A stretch of DNA of 64,000 nt from Amblyomma americanum. Lineage: Eukaryota > Arthropoda > Arachnida > Ixodida > Ixodidae. The notes beneath the pieces were generated by a model that was not told the origin of the DNA, did no database searches, and saw nothing but the letters and a program-made list of their open reading frames with translations. Location: positions 165,783,255-165,847,254 of the forward strand of contig NC_135498.1 in the NCBI RefSeq assembly GCF_052857255.1. The letters run 5' to 3'. This document shows, piece by piece, positions 44,086 to 55,056 of this stretch; position 1 is the first letter of the stretch, and each line of letters starts with the position of its first letter. Made by a program: the position numbers and the translations under genes.

Positions 44086-45047
44086 ACTTCGAGAAGGGGG
44101 AAAGTAGCGGAATTCAGGAATATCCCACAGGACAGATATTGGGCTTTAACTAAGCAACACGGTCTTAATGTTCATAGAGGGTACGATGATCTCACTGCTA
44201 TTATTACAGAGTGCACCCTAGAAGTACGTGGTAGGAGATTTCGACAGGATACCTGAAAGATATCCCAGGAGACAAAAGATCTGATTTAGAAACGCCAAAA
44301 CATGACGGTGTCTAGCCTTGAAGACAAATTAGAAGCAGCAGTGCTATCGAACTTAATAAGCAAATGCAAAGTAGTCGACATACAGAAGTTTAACATGGAG
44401 AGAATTTAGCAAGCTATAAAGAGCGGAGGTTTACTAAAAGCGCCGAAGAGGAAACTAGGCGTGGGTAAAAAGCAGAGGTATGTGTTAAGAGACAAGGAGG
44501 GCAATGTCATTAGCATTATGAAGATAGTTAAAGTAGCCGAAGAATTATACACAAATCTATGCAGTGCACAATGTAATCAGAACGTCTAAGATACAGACGG
44601 TAGCTCACAGCAATCCGTGATTCCGCCGGTAACGAAGCAGGAAATAAAGAAAGCCTTAGGAGCAATGAAAAGGGGAAAAGCAGCTGGTGAGAATCAGGTA
44701 ACAGATATGTTCAAAGACGGAGGGGAGATTCTGCTACAAAAACTAGCCGCCCTGTATACGCAATGCCTTATGACCTCGACCGCACAAGAAACTTGGAAGA
44801 ACGCAAATATAATCTTAATTCAGAAGAAAGGAGATGCCAAGGACATGAAAAATTACAGACCGATCACCTTACTGGCCGTTGCCTATTAGGTATTTACTAA
44901 GTTAATCGCTAATAGTCAGGGAAACCTTAGAATTTAATCACCCAAATGATCAGGCACGCTATCGTTAAAAATATATTCCACAATAGATCATATTCACGCT
45001 ATCAATCACATGATAGTGAAATGCGCAGAATATAACTAACCCTTGTA

Positions 45048-45320
45048 GTTCAAAAGCTTGGCTTTTTGGGCTTGTTGGAGCATGGTCAAGCAAGAGACTA
45101 TAGCGCAGAGTAGACAGGACACAGATGAAACGAACAATATGAGCGCTAACTTTCAATAAATTATATTTCACAAATGAAACATATATACACATCAAAGACA
45201 TGTCATCACTTGTGCTAACAGTACCGTTGCCTCAGAAACAAGAGTTCTTTATCACATAAAAAGATAGAGGGAGTGTTTACACATGTCTCACCCGAAGCAT
45301 TTAACCTTTCAGCTTAAACT
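45048..45320 (-). repeat. PLE pLTR, 3' copy
   Basis: Shares with 47573-47789 the blocks ggctttttgggcttgttgg, actatagcgcagagtagac, cacttgtgctaacagtaccg and aacaagagttctttatcac. Confidence 0.8.
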
Positions 45321-45366
45321 ATTAGTCGCGTGGTCATGTCGCTGCATTTTGCTAGCACAGCAGTTT

Positions 45367-47560
45367 TTAAAAAATTGGTTTACATGTTTTAGATTCACAT
45401 GAACGAATGTGGTTAACAAGTGATTTCTCTTTCCCATTCTTGACGTCGCGTCCGTGTTCCATCAATCGCTGATTGAGGCACCTCCCCGTCTGGCCGATGT
45501 AATGGCCCCCACACGATAACGGTATTTTGTATACGACACCTTCAAGGCATGTCACATACGGCTTCTGATGACGAGTCGTGCATCCACGTGTTCCGTTGTT
45601 GGTTTTTCTAATCTTGCACAATCAGGCAAGTTTCTTTGCTGCCGAAAATACGGCAGTTGCGTTCGCGCGCTGTCAAATTCTTTTCAGATTGTGAGAAATC
45701 TGATGCAAATATGGCAATACAATAAAGCGCTTCCTTTCACCTAGCATGGGGGCCGTTTGGATTTGATCTTCATTCAGTTTTCTGAGAAGCTTCTCGGCAA
45801 TAGACACTTAGACATCATTGGGGTACCCAGCATCAGTCAGCCTTTTGGTCTGCTGCTTAAAACTATCATACATCCTGTGCGTACTTGATTTTCTCAGGGA
45901 GTTCTCAAAACACGTGTTGGCGATGGTGCTTTTTACTAGCTTGGATTGTGAACAACGATAGGGTAAAATATGCTTGTTACTACGAGGCTGGTAGGCCCAG
46001 CAAATATGACTAGGATGAAAGATGAAGTTAAGGTCTAGAAACCAGATAGTCATTTACTGGAAATTCAGTGGTTAAAACAAGTGGTTCAAAACAACCTTTA
46101 TGATGGATAAAATGCCTGCGGCCTTTGATTTTAGTGAGCAAGAGTCACTGTTAACAAGGATTAGGAAATCATCTACAAATATAAAGATTTTCACAACGTC
46201 CTTACCATTAAGGCGAATAATAACAGTGTTCCCAAGTTGAATAGAAACAAGTTACTTAAAACCGGGGCCAAGCATCATCCGATACATATTCTATCGTTTT
46301 GAAGGTATGGTTTTCCTTTCCAGTTTATAAAGGTTGATTTCAAGTAAAATGGTAAAAGCTCCAGGAAGTCGGCCACTGACATACTCGCCGTGTTTTGGAA
46401 GGCAACACATCCGAAATTTTCAATATAATCCTCAACACAGCAAAGCACCTTGTCATTTGGCAACGAATAATATAGATCCTTAATATCCACTGAAAACGCG
46501 CTAATACTTCCACCAGGCCAGTTTCGTACAAACTCTATGATTTCACCAGAATTCTTAACAGCAAAAGGATTGTCATTCCGTAAAAGGTTCAACTTTTCTT
46601 GCAAATACATGGCGACAGTTTTCAGCCATGTGGCATTTTCAGAAATGATAACCCTGACTGGTTGTTCCGGGTTATGCGTTTTAACGCTGAAAAACACGTC
46701 TAGAAAATCTTTCTTTGACTCAAATATTAATTTGGCAAGCTTGATAAGGTTGGACCGATTACATAGCTTCTTTGCTTCGGCCTTTACTTGCGATATCGCT
46801 ATATCGTCACGTGAGTCAAACACGCAAGACACAGCTTTGTCTGCCTTCGAAGAGTAAAGTTCTAAAGATGAAATAGCAAATACACCTTCTTCGTCTGCTG
46901 GAAGTACGGACAGTCCATTTTCCCTTATGTAGGTCTCGACGCGCTTGAGAGGTATATTGGAACAACCTGCCTTGGAGCGGTGCACGACGTCGACTCCTTC
47001 GGATATATATCGGTGGGATTCCAGTTGCGTTGCATGCTGCAAAACTTGTCGTACCATCTAAAGTAGTAGTGGTGCTGACGGCTTCAGCTCTACGGCGAAC
47101 TTAGGTCCCAAAGATAGCACTTTGGACACATACTCCGTTAGGTCCAAAGCCTCCAACTTGTGGATGGCGTTACGGGTATCCTTCGGCTTCCTAGAAACTT
47201 CAGTCAGCAGTTTTGACAAATGCTGCGTCCAGATGAATTCGGTTGTTTGGGCTTCAGTCGTTGGCACTCTCGAAGAGTTCGCCACGTGGCTTGGCCTTCA
47301 CTGCTGGAGAGAATCTGAGCCTCGAGGCTCTGCCTGTAGATTCGAGCTTGCCTGTAACACTCGTACTTCGCGAGCTTGCAAGCCCTAGTGCCGAGTCCAG
47401 CTGATGGGACAAATCCTCCAAAAAACCACCTCACATCCTCAGGAAGCACCTTGTTACGAATGCAAAAAGTCAACGAGCGCGCACGACATATGGCATGCGC
47501 TATAGCTGCGACTGTAGCACAAGGATTGTGGCCTACGTTGATGAAAGGGCCTGTTGTACT
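45367..47560 (-). pseudogene. Penelope-like RT and GIY-YIG endonuclease
   Basis: N-terminal part: KLAKYECYRQARIYRQSLEA and VLSLGPKFAVELKPSAP, ending in a stop at 47058. A 260-codon open frame (47057-46275) carries RT blocks GLSVLPADEEG, KAVSCVFDS, VRVIISENATWLKTVAMYLQ, ISAFSVDIKDLYYSLPND and GKPYLQNDRICIG. Beyond a stop at 46275 come CLAPVLSNLFL, a VDDF-like block, MTIWFLDLNFIFHPSHICWA and KLVKSTIANTCFENSL in shifted frames. The nuclease (45621-45367) has [20 protein letters not shown], with GVVY and HYIG as the GIY-YIG pair, then CLNQRLMEH and a C-terminal Cys/His cluster. Its role is target-primed retrotransposition. It is more intact than the other PLEs here. Confidence 0.85.
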
Positions 47561-47572
47561 AGAAATGTAGTT

Positions 47573-47789
47573 CAAAAGAGCGGCTTTTTGGGCTTGTTGG
47601 TGCATATTCAAGCAAGAGATTATAGCGCAGAGTAGACAGGACACAGAAGAACCGAACAACACGAACGGTGACTTCCAAAGAATTTTATTTCCCACATGCA
47701 ACTTATATATACATCAAAGACACGTCATCACTTGTGCTAACAGTACCGTTGCCTCAGTAACAAGAGTTCTTTATCACATAAAATAAACA
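47573..47789 (-). repeat. PLE pLTR, upstream direct copy (partial)
   Basis: Matches 45048-45250 in the same orientation. It ends at an inversion junction in aaataaacaaagctgaaagg. Confidence 0.75.
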
Positions 47790-48073
47790 AAGCTGAAAGG
47801 ATAAATGCCTCGGGCGAGACATGTGTAAGCACTTCCTCTATCTTTTTATTTGATAAAGAACTCTTGTTTCTTATGTGACTTATGTATCTTATGCGACTTA
47901 TGTATGGTGCAGGTGGCGTAATGAGCATACTGAACGGTACTGTTAGCGCAAGTGATGACGTGTCTTTGATGTATATATATGTTGCATGTGTGAAAAAAAA
48001 TTGTTTGAAGTTAGCGCTCGTGTTGCTCGTTTCTTCTGTGTCCTGGCTACTCTGCGCTATAGGCTCTTCCTTT
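47790..48073 (+). repeat. PLE pLTR, inverted terminal copy
   Basis: Its reverse complement contains ctatagcgcagagtagcc, cacttgcgctaacagtaccg and aacaagagttctttatca. The orientation is therefore opposite to the other two copies and head-to-head with 47573-47789. Confidence 0.8.
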
Positions 48074-49120
48074 ACCCTTGTATATAGCCTTCATTGATTA
48101 TGAGAAAGCATTCGACTCAGTGGAAACCTCAGCATTCATACAGGTATTGCGTAATGAGGATGAAGATGAGCCTTATGTCAAAATACTGGAAGATATTTAT
48201 AGAAACTGTACAGCTACCATAGTCCTCCATAAAATCAGCAATAAAATTCCAATAAGGAAGGGCGTCTTGCAAGGAGACACAATCCAGGCAATGCTATTCA
48301 CCACACGTTTACAGCAGGTATTCGGAGGACATGATTTGGAATAAGAGTTAATGGAGAATAACTAAATAATCTGCGATTCGCTGGTGACGTTGCCTTGCTG
48401 AGTCACTCAGGAGATGAACTGCAAATCATGATCAATGAGTTAGTCAGGCAGAGCAGAGTGGTAAGTATAAAAAATTATTGCAGGAAACCAAGGCAATTTT
48501 CAACAGTCTAGCAAGAGAACAGCAGTTTAGAATTGGCAGCGAGGTGCTGAAATTGTAAAGGAGTAGGTCTACTTAAAGCAGGTAGTGACAGCTTATCCGG
48601 ATCATGAGATGGAAATAACTAGAAGGGTAATAATGAGGTGGAGCGCATATGGCAGCTTCTCTCAGATCATGAGTAGCAGTTTACCAATATCCCCCAAGAG
48701 AAATGTCAACAACAGCTGTCTCTTACCGATACTCATCTACGGGGCAGGAACGTGGAAGCAAAAGAAAAGTGTGCAGCTCAAGTTAAACACAACGCAGCGA
48801 GCTATGGTCTGAAAAATGATGGATGGAGCTCTGAAACGGGTAGAGTGGGTCAGAGACGAACGCAAGTAAATGACATTTTAGTCGACATCAAGACAACCAA
48901 ATGGGCTAGGGCAGGGCGTATATAGCAATGGGAAGATAATCGCTGATCCTTAAGGGTAACGGAGTGGATTCCGAGAGAAGGGAAACGCAGGGGGGGGGGG
49001 CAAGAAAGTTGAGTGGGCGGTGGAGTTTGCGGGCATACGGTGGGCGCAGCTGGCAAAGCATAGGGTTAATTGGGGAGACATGAGAGAGGCTTTTGTTAAT
49101 GATGCTGACTGATATACTTC

Positions 49121-50869
49121 GGACTGAAGAATGTTTTTGCTTGTACAGTCCCTTTCATAACAAAAGGCAGCATCAAAATTTTTGCTCGCGCTATCCCTTC
49201 GAAAGGTGTCAGTAAAGGGGCAAGGTACAAGAAGGCGTAAGTCTTTAATCGCAAAATCATGTTTTTCTTGTTAAGGACGCACTTGGAACTGCTCATTTTA
49301 TTATAATTTTTTTTCTAACGCTGTGTTAGACAATTTATTAGCATTAAATTTTTTATTTTTAAAGCAGTCTTGGTCGCTAGGTGATCCTCTGTGCTTATTT
49401 TTACTGTCGTGCGCATCAGCTCTTTCATTTTGGTTTCATTTCGTGAGTTTCAACAGTCATAAAACCGTAGTTTTATCGCCAACGTTGCATCATTATATCA
49501 TTCGAAAAATGCAGGCAGCGTGGTTCAGACGAAATTAGTGAACTACACTTCCAAGGTGCGTTTCGGCACCTACAGGAACAAAACACAGCGGGATAATCAG
49601 TGGGGTCATTATTCATTAAGAAACAGTTGCTCCAATGCACCGTGATATTTTTAATACGTCTTTAGTTCGCCTTGTAGGAACTTCACAATATTATTACATC
49701 ACGTGTAAACACCACCACGGGTCTACTTAATTAACAAATATTCTTCCTGGGTCGTCAGCCTAAACGGAAGAAAGCATGTCTGATGCTTTGATTTCGAAAA
49801 GAAAAATGTAATATTATTTCCCCGGGCAAAGCAATGCAGATATGTTCGCGTGCTCACCTGTCTTCAGAGCTTAACTCAGCCATGAGATGTAGCCTGTCAC
49901 TTCTGGTGGTCTAAAGAGGTGGGACTTAAAAGGGTTTCGATTCTTTCCTCTATGTATCTTCGTTCCTTAGATGTATCTCAGGCTTGGTATTGTCATGATT
50001 AGTTCGTCATTCTTATATCATGGATGGCTTCTGTTCAGAAACTTTCACGTTTTGTAAACAAAGCATGTGCTTCTTAAACATTGTTACAGGACTGTCACAT
50101 TTGCTTCGCAATGTTAGAACAATCATGTTCTGATTGAAGAAGATCGGTAGCGTGAAACTCCGCTTGATGAACTGGTCACGGATCACAGATATGGCGCAGC
50201 GATGAGTGCGGGTACAGCAACGACTGCGGTGGCCAATGCTTATTGCCAGCAGCTGTATCGTGTCCATTTCGGAGAGGTAAAAGGGTATAATCTCGCGAGA
50301 AGATCACGTTGCAACTCCATTATCTTACCTTTTCTTCCTTCAGAGGATAGATTTAGATCTTGTCTGAAAAGTGCTTTTCGCATACAGCATGAAAACAAAG
50401 ATGATATGCAAGGTAAAACAACAAATAAAATAATAATAACACGTCACGGGAACGAACTCATCTGAAAAAACAAGCAGTTGAAATCCCCCAAGCATCAACT
50501 GTATAGCATAGTGAAATTAAAGCATATAAATAAGACACCGTGTACTTTCAACTACCTTTTGACATTTGGTGCTCACGAAACATAAGTTTAAAATTACTTG
50601 CTCACGAAAACAAGCGAGAATACATGCTTAGCGGCAGACGCTTACTCACCGAGCTCACAATGGCTGTCACAGCTGAAAACAGGAGTTGAGTAGTTGTGTG
50701 AGTAGTTAACATTGAGTTGAATTTGCATGCGTCCTGTAACGCGCTTCGAAAATACTACATGTATTAAAAAACATTACCGCTAAAGTTAGCAGCGGCTTAC
50801 CTATGATACTCAGAATAGCCGAGCGATAGCTGTTCTTGATTCTAGTATGGTTTGGCGTTCTTAGCTCCT
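49121..50869. other. No identified gene
   Basis: AT-rich, with short ORFs. A small exon-like frame (ATG 50202, followed by gag|gtaaaag at about 50276) and a minus-strand ORF at 50267-50013 are the only coding-like pieces; neither is recognised. Confidence 0.35.
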
Positions 50870-50879
50870 GACGTGTCTT

Positions 50880-51125
50880 AGCCGCGGTGGCTAAGCGGTT
50901 ATGGTGCTGGGTTGCTGGCCCGAAGACTCGGGTTCGATCTCGGCCGCAGTGGTCGAATTTCGGTGCAGGCGAAATTCTAGACTCACGTGTAATATGCGAT
51001 GTCAGTGCACGTTAAACAACCCCAGGTGGTCTAAATTCCCGCAGCTCTTCACTACGGCGTGTCTCATAGCCTGAGTCGCTTTGGGACGTTAAACCTCCAT
51101 AAACCAAAAACAAATAAACCATCCA
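50880..51125 (+). mobile_element. tRNA-derived SINE, full length, short-tail type
   Basis: Head gccgcggtggctaagcggtt with B box gggttcgatct, core gtgcacgttaaacaacccc and tail catagcctgagtcgctttgg ending in an A-rich run. The flanks gacgtgtctt (50870-50879) and gacatgtctt (51126-51135) form a 10-bp target duplication with one mismatch. Confidence 0.9.
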
Positions 51126-51208
51126 GACATGTCTTGTTGGTTCCGGCCGCCAAATGTGATTTTTGACTCATAATAATTACTCAGTTTTTGCAACCTTTAA
51201 CCAATCTA

Positions 51209-51540
51209 TTAGGCGTTTTTCATGCTTCTTGATTCGAACCGATTCAAGGGAACACTGTCTTGTTGTCCATGAAACAGTTGTTCATGGTTTGCATTTCCAC
51301 TATGATCGCCTTTGCATGGATCACTCGTTCGATTATGAGATCTACTGTGGTGCTCCATTGGTTGATGGCAAGATTGGGATTGAAGCTCAGCGAAAAACCC
51401 AGTTTTCTCATTCCGTTTATGAAAATGACGTTGTATTCGGCATTCTTGTTCACGCTCGGCTAATTCTTTCATATTTGGGAGTACGTGATTATAGATTTCA
51501 TCTATCACCCGAAGATTGTTAAACAGCATGCTTTGGACTC
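51209..51540 (-). pseudogene. Possible LINE endonuclease fragment
   Basis: Two overlapping minus-strand frames. One reads INGMRKLGFSLSFNPNLAIN then QWSTTVDLIIERV, which resembles the end of a LINE apurinic-type endonuclease (the STTVDLv block). No RT follows within reach. The similarity is weak and could be wrong. Confidence 0.25.
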
Positions 51541-53790
51541 TATTTCGACGTCAATGTCAATAAAAAGTCAAAACAAGGTGATACGAACGGAATGACAATG
51601 CAAATGACATGGTCAAATTAGGCTATATTCGGGTTTGTTCAAAATCGACGCAGATCAAAGTTCCGGGGTGTTCTCAGTTTTGGGGTCACTTGGGAGGGCC
51701 CCCCATCAAATTTAGAGGGCGTGATCGTAATAAGTACATTAAATTCATCCTCGAGATCGGTTTTGATCCAGATGGATATAAGTTAAATTTTGGATCTTTG
51801 GTGGGCCGCATTTTAGAAACGACCCGAGTCTAATCTCTAGAAACTACCGCTTCGATATAGTGCAATTACTCTTAGGTATCGGCCTTAAAGATGGTGGTAT
51901 GAAACTGCTATTACAACGTCTCTTAAATGCTGTGCAGATTCCTTGGACTGAATCTCGAGTTTGGAACTGAGTAGAGCCTAAATGACATGCGCGTTAGGCT
52001 TGAGTACGAAAATGAAACTAAGCCAGCAAAGCCCTATAGCCATCGGTATAGACAAAATGGGGCCATGGTACTGTCAGTGCATCGATATTATAGATATCGC
52101 TTGTGGTAATCATGGCTACTGAGAGGCCTCGCGAGCATCTGAAATGCCCCGTCAGCATGGCGATGACTTGGAGTTTAACCAAAATGGAAACATCGGTTGC
52201 AAAGACTCGCCGAGTTCAGTACAATGCCTGGTTAGAAAAAATGGCCACGCTATCTCGCAGTAAGGAGTAGATGTAAAGAAAAATAATGCACACAGGAAAT
52301 GCGTAGCGTATTCTGACAGCCGCACTCTGGCCTCCGTAAGGTCCCACATCACCCGCTTTTCTCCCCTAAGCTTTCCTTCACTTGAACGCTTATACCAAAT
52401 AGCCCCAGTAGTAGCCCTTCTGAGCGTCCTTCGCAACCAAGAGTGTTTGTCAATTAGTATTCATGGTGACCTCGCGACCAGAGCTGGTTAATACCCCCGG
52501 AGGTGGATCGCGCCGCGGGAACTATGTCGGAGGTGCCCGCATTACGTGACGACAAGCAACTGAAGTGGCACTGCTGAATGCTGAATGTGGAATAAAGATT
52601 TTTTTTTTTAATTAAGCATTACTCCTTTTAATGACTACGTTTTTTTTAAAACAGCTAGCATACGGCCCCCTCGACGTTGCAAATAAGCCTCTTGACGTGC
52701 AAATAAATGCTCCCGGTGTGGTACCTGCTCGCCATTGCCTGATTCTGAGTTTCGTCACGCGTTGACATCTGACAATGACATCGTGGCGTCGTGATCTTTA
52801 AGTCACGATTAGATAAATTTAGAGCGAGTTCCGTAATTCGGGCCCTGATCGTTGGAACTGCGATGTAAATGTAATATATCCAAGTCAAGAGATAGCACTG
52901 GAATGTGCTGCGGCAGCGAATGTAACGACTGTTCTTAAGTTGCCCAGTTTCTCGGCAAATGTGCGCCGAAATATGATATACTTCAGCGCAATTAACTCCG
53001 ATTAATAGTTTCAACAGTCTCTAGTTCCACCCCGTCTAGACAGAACACCATTTTATAAGAACTTCATGCCATGGCGGCAGAATTCTGTCCGAAATTGCCT
53101 GACGTTTTAATGAGGACAGAATTGGCGCGCTGAAAGCAAGACGGTAGGTGAGTCTGCCAACAGCAATCTATGAAGGGCCACTCGAACATACCTTACCGCA
53201 TGCTATCGCAAGCACACCGGAGACGACTTTGTTTTGGGGGGGGGGGGGGAATAGCAGGCCGTATTTATCGCCTTTATAGGCACGTCCGGCGCCATGGGCA
53301 TCTGGCCGTCGTTCTTCGAAGATCACTCAATTCAGGTGCATGTGCACTGTCGTTTGTAAACTGTGATGACGTTATGAGCCTAGGGGCTCGGTGGGAACCA
53401 CAGCCGGTATGAGCGGCAGCGTACTTAACGCTGGGCAGGTGGACCCTTTAAACACATGATGCGTATGCTTTACAACTTGCGTTAGTCTGAAAAATGCACA
53501 AATGCACAAACTGGCGGTTGCGAATTGTTCTGATTGCTTGTAATTTGCTAGTGCTTTTTTGGCTTCCATAGTTTATTTCTTTTGCAGTCTGATTGCGATG
53601 TCTCGTAGCAGTCTGGCGAATATGCAGATGCAATACGGTATACAACAATGCTCCCTGTGTCGCATCACTAACAGCGTCTTATGTTATCGATGTTACGTGT
53701 ATTCACGCCAAGTGCGTTACGATATTGTATCAAACACTTTGCTTACTCCACCACATGCCGCATTGCGTGCTGAGCATATTTTCTTTTCAG
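51541..53790. other. No identified gene
   Basis: Unassigned. It contains an AATAAA at 52591-52596 before a T-run, a possible poly(A) signal without a recognised gene, and a 14-base G-run at 53236-53249. ORFs of up to 119 codons show no family. Confidence 0.4.
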
Positions 53791-54341
53791 ATATATTCTC
53801 CATAGCACCCACTGCAGCTCTCGCCGCATCCTACACTAAGCTGGCCTAAGAAGAGATGCTGCGGCAGACACTGCATGACACGACGCGTTTGGCGGACCTT
53901 ATTAAGAACCGGAAGCGCCAGGACGCCGTGTTCCAGACGAGCATGACTGAGGTTCGTACTCACCACGCCCATCGCAATTTGCAATGCAGAAAAAACGTCA
54001 CTATTAGCATACATACCCGTGCTTACTTTAGTACACATCCACTTTTGCTAGACATATATTACGGGACGTCGTTGGGACAGCTAAGTTAATGAACCTGCCA
54101 CTGCTGTCCTGCAACCATACTTCCCTAAATGTTTTTCTAACCTTTTTTACAATTGTTAAGCGAGGCGTAAATAGTGTCGCGCAGGAAGAATTTGTAACTC
54201 GACCCTTTTTTTTTGTGCAGGTCTGCGGGAGGTGCAATTGCTAAGCGGAATTCAGATGCCCAGCAAGAGCTGCTGGTCCACATTTTCGGCATGCTGGCAA
54301 TCATCTTGCGAAATCAGCTGGAGCCGCCTGAACCACTTTGA
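53791..54341 (+). other. Two candidate 3'-terminal exons, unrecognised gene
   Basis: A T-rich tract and ttcttttcag precede 53791. The frame EEMLRQTLHDTTRLADLIKN then RKRQDAVFQTSMTE runs to 53951, followed by gttcgt as a weak donor. A second T-tract with ttttgtgcag precedes 54221. There AIAKRNSDAQQELLVHIFGM then LAIILRNQLEPPEPL ends at TGA 54339-54341. Composition is protein-like, with amphipathic helices, but the exon phases do not join cleanly with the obvious sites. This may be an old gene fragment or an element's last exons. Confidence 0.3.
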
Positions 54342-54439
54342 ATGTTTGCTTATGCTTTTATATTTATTAACATTACTTGCTTCTCAGTCAAGTGATGAGA
54401 CGTTATACGATATTTGTTTTTTTTTCTTAATATTTAATA

Positions 54440-55056
54440 TCAGGAGGATGCAGAAGCAACATGTATTTTTAACTTGTTTAAGCTCTGCGGGTGCAACATC
54501 AAATGGCGAATACTTTTTTACAACTAGGTATTTTAAGCTTTGCAAGGTGCGAAAGCTTCAAGACCATTTTTTATTATTTTGTTATGTATTTATTGCTAGC
54601 TCTGCCAGGTGCAGAAACTTCATGTACAGTTTGTTATTTTTTGGGACGTATTTATTCTGAGCTCTTCCAGGTACAGAAGTTTCATGTATTGAATTTCATT
54701 TTTTTGTTAAGCACTTATTGTGTACTCTGCCAGGTGCAGAAGCAGCATGTGCTGATTTTCGTTTTTTAATGAAGTTTTTATACTGCGCTCTGCCAGCCGC
54801 AGAAGCTTGCTGCATTATGTTTCATTTTTTTATGTACTTATTCAGGGCTGGGCCAGGTGCAGAAGCTTCATGTACAAATTTTCATTTTATTTTTATTTCG
54901 AACTCTGCCAGCTGCAGAAGCTTCATGCACCATTTTTTTCATATTCTGTTTTGTAGTTATTTTCAGCTTTGCCTGGTGCAGAAGCTTCATATACTGTTTT
55001 TGTTTTATTTCCGCTATTTGTTTACCTGTAGCTCTGCCCGGCGCACATGGTGCAAT
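54440..55056 (+). repeat. Degenerate 62-bp minisatellite, about 8-10 units
   Basis: A core gctctgccaggtgcagaagc followed by ttcatgt recurs at 54599, 54661, 54724, 54787, 54847, 54902, 54966 and 55031, with more diverged copies from about 54440. Spacing is 55-65 bases. A T-rich spacer separates the cores. Each core contains tctgc...gcaga, a 5-bp hairpin stem. The open frames across it (92 and 124 codons) are by-products of the repeat. Confidence 0.85.

Larger units (their letters stand above)
45048..48073 (-). mobile_element. Penelope-like element inserted in the RTE LINE
   Basis: A 3026-bp insertion flanked by exact 9-bp direct repeats acccttgta (45039-45047 and 48074-48082). Read on the minus strand, the coding part is followed by a 3' pLTR (45048-45320). 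Upstream is a partial direct pLTR copy (47573-47789) joined head-to-head to an inverted pLTR (47790-48073). This layout is known for Penelope-like elements. Confidence 0.9.
44090..49120 (+). mobile_element. RTE-type LINE, split by a Penelope-like element
   Basis: Host pieces are 44090-45047 and 48074-49120. Frames give VTKQEIKKALGAMKRGKAAG, NIILIQKKGDAKDMKNYRPI and TLLAVAY before the insertion. After it come IAFIDYEKAFDSVE, KIPIRKGVLQGDTIQAMLF and RFAGDVALLS, where the second residue of the FADD catalytic pair is Gly (codon 48383-48385). The C-terminus has QWEDNR and TEWIPREGKRR, as in RTE/BovB-related elements. The 5' part (endonuclease) is missing. Confidence 0.8.
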
